NCBI GenBank assembly: GCA_003447515.1
Contig: DLZA01000068.1
Span: 1-10,889, forward strand
From: Paracoccaceae bacterium
GTDB lineage: Bacteria; Pseudomonadota; Alphaproteobacteria; Rhodobacterales; Rhodobacteraceae
Direction: 5' to 3'
Length of the DNA: 10,889 bases
Below are positions 7,653 through 10,889 of this stretch, piece by piece. Every line of letters starts with the position of its first letter. Position 1 is the stretch's first letter. The notes beneath the pieces are model-generated. The model saw only the letters and a program-made list of their open reading frames with translations. It did no database searches and was not told the DNA's origin. The position numbers and the translations under genes were made by a program.

Positions 7653-8627
7653 ATGCAAGACAGTTTGAAGCAATTTTCTAGTTTTGTTAGCGAAGTCAAT
7701 GATCGCGCAAGGGTAAGTGATGCTGAAAGTCTTGCGCGCTGGGCGGTCTCGGATTTGTCGCAAAAAATTGGTTTTGATTGTGCTTGGTATGGGTGGGCGC
7801 AAGTGAAGCCAGAAGGAGTGGAAATCCATGCTAACTCTACTTTTAACTTGCCAGGTGAATACTACTCCAATTGGTGTGAGATATCAGAACATGACTTATT
7901 GGCGGCAAACATTTTAGAAAATCCAGGAAAAACAGCAACATACGACAGATATAGTGGTGCACAGAATGAAGGCATGGCCTCTCTTTCAGACACATTTGGT
8001 TTGCGAAAAATGGCGACGGCAATGTATTCACGCCCAGGGCGCGTTGCATCGTTTTATATCTCGGGATATCGAAGCGGAAAGATGGCCCGAGCATTGTCTC
8101 TGGGAGAGCTAGATTTTTTGCAATGTTCGGTTGATCAATTGTCCTCTGCAATGAGATTGTCAGCAATAGAAATGGACAAAAATAAACACAAGAACGCTGT
8201 TACCATTTTTGTGAATAAAAATGGCATTGGTATTTTAGGATTGCAAAATCTTCGAGATAAATTTGGTGATTTTTGGCCTGATTGGGATGGTAATCGTTTG
8301 CCTAAATATTTACGCAAACTTATTAATCAACCGGGGGAGCATGTCCTAGTTGATCATAATTTGGTAGTGACATGTGAGGCTCCACCGGGTTTAAACGAAA
8401 TGGGATTACGTAAGTTTAGCCTTCGTCCGTTAACGCGTTTTGATATGTTAACACAGCGTGAACGTGAGGTTGCTCTTGTATTGTCTGCAGGTAAGAGCCA
8501 CAAGGAAGCGGCTCGTCTTTTGGGCGTGGCTCCAGCAACCATTCGCAATCAAACACAGTCAATCTATTCAAAATTGGAAGTGGATAATAGATCTAATCTA
8601 GCCGCAATTGTGAATGGCTTTGCTTAG
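7653..8627 (+). CDS. LuxR-family transcriptional regulator (DmfR-like)
   Basis: The 324-residue protein ends in a clear LuxR-type helix-turn-helix: LTQREREVALVLSAGKSHKE begins at residue 266, and the recognition region is GVAPATIRNQTQSIYSKLEV (291-310). The N-terminal 250 residues are a sensor-like region that I cannot assign to a named fold. It is longer than the acyl-homoserine-lactone domain of quorum regulators (whole proteins of about 250 residues), and no two-component receiver motifs are evident. The gene lies 30 bases after dmfA2 with no terminator between, so it is probably co-transcribed. In Paracoccus aminophilus a LuxR-family protein, DmfR, activates the dimethylformamidase genes, so control of this operon in response to an amide or its products is the best inference. 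Orthology to DmfR is not tested. Confidence 0.85.
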   Translation: MQDSLKQFSSFVSEVNDRARVSDAESLARWAVSDLSQKIGFDCAWYGWAQVKPEGVEIHANSTFNLPGEYYSNWCEISEHDLLAANILENPGKTATYDRYSGAQNEGMASLSDTFGLRKMATAMYSRPGRVASFYISGYRSGKMARALSLGELDFLQCSVDQLSSAMRLSAIEMDKNKHKNAVTIFVNKNGIGILGLQNLRDKFGDFWPDWDGNRLPKYLRKLINQPGEHVLVDHNLVVTCEAPPGLNEMGLRKFSLRPLTRFDMLTQREREVALVLSAGKSHKEAARLLGVAPATIRNQTQSIYSKLEVDNRSNLAAIVNGFA

Positions 8628-8969
8628 TGAGTGATCAGCAGTTATCCGCCAATAGACTTTTCTAGCACTTTAATATGTCACGATGCGCTTCTCTAGCTGC
8701 CATGGCACTCCTAGTTCAATAATTATGGCTCATTCTTTCATTGTGTGTTTCCCATTTCTTTTGCTGCTTTGCGAAATATTAATACAGCAAATTTTTTGCG
8801 CTGAACGCAATATAGGTTCTGTGAACACCGGGCTTCTAATAAATTGAAAATTTACCTAGCATTTGACTTCTGAGAATATTCTTTCCGTTTAAATTAATGC
8901 ATAGGTTTTGGATGATTGGAAAAAAATACAACCATTATGGATCGAATAAAAGATCGTCGCCCAAGTTGC
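8628..8969. other. Intergenic gap between convergent transcription units
   Basis: These 342 A+T-rich bases separate the 3' ends of the regulator and dehydrogenase genes. I see no convincing coding sequence; a frame that begins at 8916 on the + strand runs antisense through the dehydrogenase 3' end and has no natural composition. Visible structures are a 10-base palindrome, TGCCATGGCA (8698-8707), a terminator-like hairpin (8760-8797) and a small hairpin, TTGCG-CTGAA-CGCAA (8796-8810). A run of seven A at 8921-8927 would be a T-run for - strand transcripts, but I find no GC-rich stem just before it. Confidence 0.6.
8760..8797 (+). terminator. Weak candidate Rho-independent terminator after the regulator gene
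   Basis: TTTGCTG (8760-8766) and CAGCAAA (8785-8791) form a perfect 7-bp stem around an 18-base A+T-rich loop, followed directly by six T (8792-8797). The stem has only three G-C pairs and the loop is long, so this is a marginal terminator. It lies 132 bases after the regulator stop, and no better candidate is visible for the + strand operon. Confidence 0.35.
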
Positions 8970-9893
8970 TTAAAGATGTGCACATTCCGGAACCGCACTG
9001 ATAACGGTGCCATCTTTGAGGTGCCGCAGAAGATTTTCGACGGTCAAATCTCCCATTGCAGCTCGTGTCTCCACAGTGCCACTACCAACATGTGGCAGCA
9101 AAACCGTATTCGGTAGATCTCGTAATGCTTTTGGAACGTTTGGTTCTGCCTCAAATACGTCAAGCCCCGCCCATCCGAGTGCGCCACTTTGCAATGCGCT
9201 GATCAGCGCCTCTTCATCAACAACCGTGCCACGGCTGACGTTTATCAAAGTGCCGTTAGAACCAAGCGCGTTTAGTACCTCTTCATTAACAATTTTATAA
9301 GTCGATGGACCACCTGGAATGGTGCAAATAAGCACATCGCACTCGCGAGCCATCTCGGTGAGATTTTCGTAGTAGGTATAAGCAAAGTCTTTTTTGTTGC
9401 GTGAATGGTAAACAATTTTGGTGTTCCAAGGCATGAGCTTGTTTGCGATAGATTGGCCAATACGACCAAGTCCGAGCATGCCCACAGTTTGATTGTCCGC
9501 TGAACGCGTAAGTGGTGCATTGCCCTGAGCCTTCCAGCCACCTGAACGTACAAAGCTATCGTCACGCAGAACTTCGCGGTAACATGATAACATTAGCAAA
9601 AGAGCCGTCGTGGCAACCTCTTCATTTAGCACGTTGGGTGTATTAGTTACATGAATACCACGCCGTGCGGCTTCATTGGCATCAACTGTGTCGTAACCGA
9701 CGCCGTAGTTGCTTATTACCTTCAGATTAGTGAGTGAGGCCATTAATTCTGGGTTTACCCCGTCATGACTGTTAGTGATCAAATGGGTAATTTTTTCGGG
9801 TTCAAAACTGTCAAGTTGATGGAGTGTAAACGCCACTTCAAGGCGCGCTTTTATTGCTTGTGAAACACTGCTAATTTGCAAAAGGTCATGCAT
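8970..9893 (-). CDS. D-isomer-specific 2-hydroxyacid dehydrogenase (glyoxylate/hydroxypyruvate reductase-like)
   Basis: This 307-residue enzyme should interconvert a 2-oxoacid and a D-2-hydroxyacid with a nicotinamide cofactor in the cytoplasm. The substrate loop is SNYGVGYD (61-68), the dinucleotide-binding motif is GLGRIG (141-146), and the catalytic triad is Arg221 (NVSRG), Glu250 (FEAEP) and His268 (LPHVG). HSR at 163-165, after the second strand of the fold, favours NADPH over NADH, as in plant and bacterial hydroxypyruvate reductases; this is inference. The frame is open to a TTG at 9932, but the ATG at 9893 is preferred because AAAAGGT lies 8 bases upstream and the N terminus (MHDLLQIS) fits the family. 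It overlaps the upstream hydrolase gene by 8 bases, and a hairpin spans the join. Other 2-oxoacid substrates are possible. Confidence 0.9.
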   Translation of the reverse strand: MHDLLQISSVSQAIKARLEVAFTLHQLDSFEPEKITHLITNSHDGVNPELMASLTNLKVISNYGVGYDTVDANEAARRGIHVTNTPNVLNEEVATTALLLMLSCYREVLRDDSFVRSGGWKAQGNAPLTRSADNQTVGMLGLGRIGQSIANKLMPWNTKIVYHSRNKKDFAYTYYENLTEMARECDVLICTIPGGPSTYKIVNEEVLNALGSNGTLINVSRGTVVDEEALISALQSGALGWAGLDVFEAEPNVPKALRDLPNTVLLPHVGSGTVETRAAMGDLTVENLLRHLKDGTVISAVPECAHL

Positions 9894-9910
9894 CTTGATT
9901 GACCTTTTGC
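9878..9910 (-). promoter_or_regulatory. Perfect 11-bp hairpin spanning the stop/start junction of the two minus-strand genes
   Basis: GCAAAAGGTCA (9878-9888) and TGACCTTTTGC (9900-9910) are exact reverse complements around an 11-base loop. In the - strand transcript the 5' arm holds the dehydrogenase ribosome-binding site AAAAGGT, the loop holds its ATG (9893-9891) and the 3' arm holds the hydrolase stop TGA (9888-9886). This geometry would hide the second gene's ribosome-binding site until a ribosome finishing the first gene opens the stem. An operator for a dimeric protein is the alternative. No T-run follows, so it is not a terminator. Confidence 0.7.
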
Positions 9911-10734
9911 CGTTGATTTCCAAGACTTTCAATGTTGAGGCTCATTACATCGCCTTTTTTTAGGAAAACAGGTTTTGGTTTGATCGCTAAGCCAACACCT
10001 GGGGGGGTGCCCGTGCTGATCAAATCGCCTGGATGTAGAGTGAAAAGTTGACTTAAATGTTCAATAATTTCAGCAACTGTGAAAATCATCGTTGCAGTAT
10101 TTCCTGACTGCATGCGTTTACCATTAACATCACAGCTCATTGCGAGGTTCTGTGGGTCCTTAATCTCATCGCGCGTCACTAACCAAGGACCGATCGGTCC
10201 GTATGTGTCACAGGACTTACCTTTGGTCCATTGGCCCGTCAGGTTTGCCTGAAAATGTCTCTCAGACACGTCGTTGACTATGCAATAACCCGCAACATAA
10301 TCCAGCGCATTTTCCTTTCTCACGTACTTAGCTTCTTTTCCAATAACAACGCCAAGTTCGACCTCCCAATCAGTCTGTTCCGAACCTCGCGGCATTACGA
10401 CATCGTCATTTGGGCCTATAATGGCTGAGTTCGCTTTGAGGAACAGAATAGGGTGCTTTGGAATTTTCGCACCAGTCTCTGCAGCATGATCAGAGTAATT
10501 CAGGCCGATGCATAAAAATTTGCCTATGTTGCCGACACATGCGCCAAGGCGTTGTTCGCCGTCAACCAAAGGTAAGTCTGCGGGATTGAGCATACTCAAT
10601 TTGCTCAAGGTTGCATCGCCAAGAGTTTTTCCAGTAATATCATCTACATGGGCAGACAGATCGCGTAATTGACCTGCCCCGTCCAAAAGCCCAGGTTTCT
10701 CAGCTCCATTTTTGCCATAACGTAAAAGTTTCAT
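9886..10734 (-). CDS. Fumarylacetoacetate hydrolase (FAH) family protein
   Basis: The 282-residue protein belongs to the FAH superfamily of metal-dependent C-C hydrolases, hydratases and oxaloacetate-type decarboxylases. The core begins with FLCIGLNYSDHAAETG (73-88, His83), and the metal ligands are Glu124 and Glu126 in DWEVELGVVIG plus Asp155 in VNDVSERHFQ. The loop GQWTKGKSCDTYGPIGPWLV (167-186) and the stretch PGDLISTGTPPGVG (235-248) are typical of the two-domain bacterial members often annotated as ureidoglycolate lyase or 2-hydroxyhepta-2,4-diene-1,7-dioate isomerase; motifs alone do not fix the substrate. The start has an excellent site, TAAGGAG (10746-10740), 5 bases before the ATG. 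It is followed by the overlapping dehydrogenase gene, so the two probably act in one carboxylic- or oxo-acid pathway. Confidence 0.9.
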   Translation of the reverse strand: MKLLRYGKNGAEKPGLLDGAGQLRDLSAHVDDITGKTLGDATLSKLSMLNPADLPLVDGEQRLGACVGNIGKFLCIGLNYSDHAAETGAKIPKHPILFLKANSAIIGPNDDVVMPRGSEQTDWEVELGVVIGKEAKYVRKENALDYVAGYCIVNDVSERHFQANLTGQWTKGKSCDTYGPIGPWLVTRDEIKDPQNLAMSCDVNGKRMQSGNTATMIFTVAEIIEHLSQLFTLHPGDLISTGTPPGVGLAIKPKPVFLKKGDVMSLNIESLGNQRQKVNQDA

Positions 10735-10889
10735 ATCTTCTCCTTAGGTTAGAAAAGTTGTTATTCTGCGCAAACCAAGCAGGCTCCTAATATCCTTGTG
10801 GTAAGATAATTTTTAAGTACTTGATGCTAATTTAAAGTGTCTTTTGCAGTTTGTATCTTGGCGATTCAATAATTCAATTAAATGACTAA
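10735..10889 (-). promoter_or_regulatory. Leader of the FAH/dehydrogenase unit
   Basis: These 155 A+T-rich bases precede the hydrolase gene and contain its ribosome-binding site (10740-10746). A promoter is expected from position, but several A+T-rich hexamers are possible -10 boxes and none pairs with a good -35 box, so no site is assigned. I see no gene, riboswitch or long repeat here. Confidence 0.4.

Noticed and set aside
7653..8627. Quorum-sensing receptor
   Set aside because: No signal synthase gene is nearby, the N-terminal region is too long, and I do not see the conserved residues of the lactone pocket.
8698..8707. Palindrome TGCCATGGCA as a regulatory site
   Set aside because: It is a single 10-base palindrome without a second copy or a promoter nearby; chance is sufficient.
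8715..8724. TTCAATAATT also present at 10865-10874
   Set aside because: A 10-base A+T-rich match in A+T-rich spacers is expected by chance and has no matching flanks.
8921..8972. Rho-independent terminator for the dehydrogenase gene on the - strand
   Set aside because: A T-run exists in that strand, but only a 4-base GATC/GATC pairing precedes it, which is too weak.
8916..9116. Small + strand gene in the convergent gap
   Set aside because: It runs antisense through the conserved dehydrogenase C terminus and shows no recognisable domain or ribosome-binding site.

Overview
The window reads as bacterial chromosome or megaplasmid DNA from an alphaproteobacterium-like host. G+C is moderate by eye (not computed), genes are tightly packed, and stop and start codons often overlap. 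The gene families (a Tat-exported Liv/urea-type binding protein, a two-subunit dimethylformamidase, an FAH-family hydrolase and a D-2-hydroxyacid dehydrogenase) fit marine or soil Alphaproteobacteria. Assignment below class level would be a guess. There are no RNA genes, CRISPR arrays or insertion sequences that I can support.

Region 1 (1-8627, + strand) looks like one long operon for uptake and hydrolysis of a small amide. After a 187-base leader come a Tat-dependent periplasmic binding protein (188-1450), two ABC ATPases (1461-2183 and 2176-2871), a LivH-type permease (2871-3797), a LivM-type permease (3794-5320), the large catalytic subunit of an N,N-dimethylformamidase-type enzyme (5322-7622) and a LuxR-family regulator (7653-8627). 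Gaps and overlaps are between an 8-base overlap and a 30-base gap, so co-transcription is likely. The transporter would import an amide, the DmfA enzyme would hydrolyse it in the cytoplasm (for dimethylformamide, to dimethylamine and formate), and the LuxR protein would control the set, as DmfR does in Paracoccus aminophilus. The genes for using the amine and formate are not in the window, so the real substrate is open.

The most striking point is the LivM-type permease gene. Its reading frame runs without a stop through a 30-residue charged linker into a domain that I recognise as the small (alpha) subunit of dimethylformamidase. At the join lies a near-perfect Shine-Dalgarno sequence (AAGGAGGTGA, 4941-4950), ideally spaced from an in-frame ATG at 4955. 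The locus therefore seems able to make both a permease-enzyme fusion and a free small subunit. This would tie a hydrolase physically to its own importer.

Region 2 (8628-8969) is a 342-base gap between convergent units, with one weak terminator-like hairpin for the + strand and little else.

Region 3 (10734-8970, - strand) is a two-gene unit: an FAH-family hydrolase/decarboxylase (9886-10734), then a D-2-hydroxyacid dehydrogenase (8970-9893) that overlaps it by 8 bases. A perfect 11-bp inverted repeat at the join places the dehydrogenase ribosome-binding site in a stem and its start codon in the loop, which suggests translational coupling. The last 155 bases (10735-10889) are the leader of this unit. 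Its link to the amide operon is not evident.
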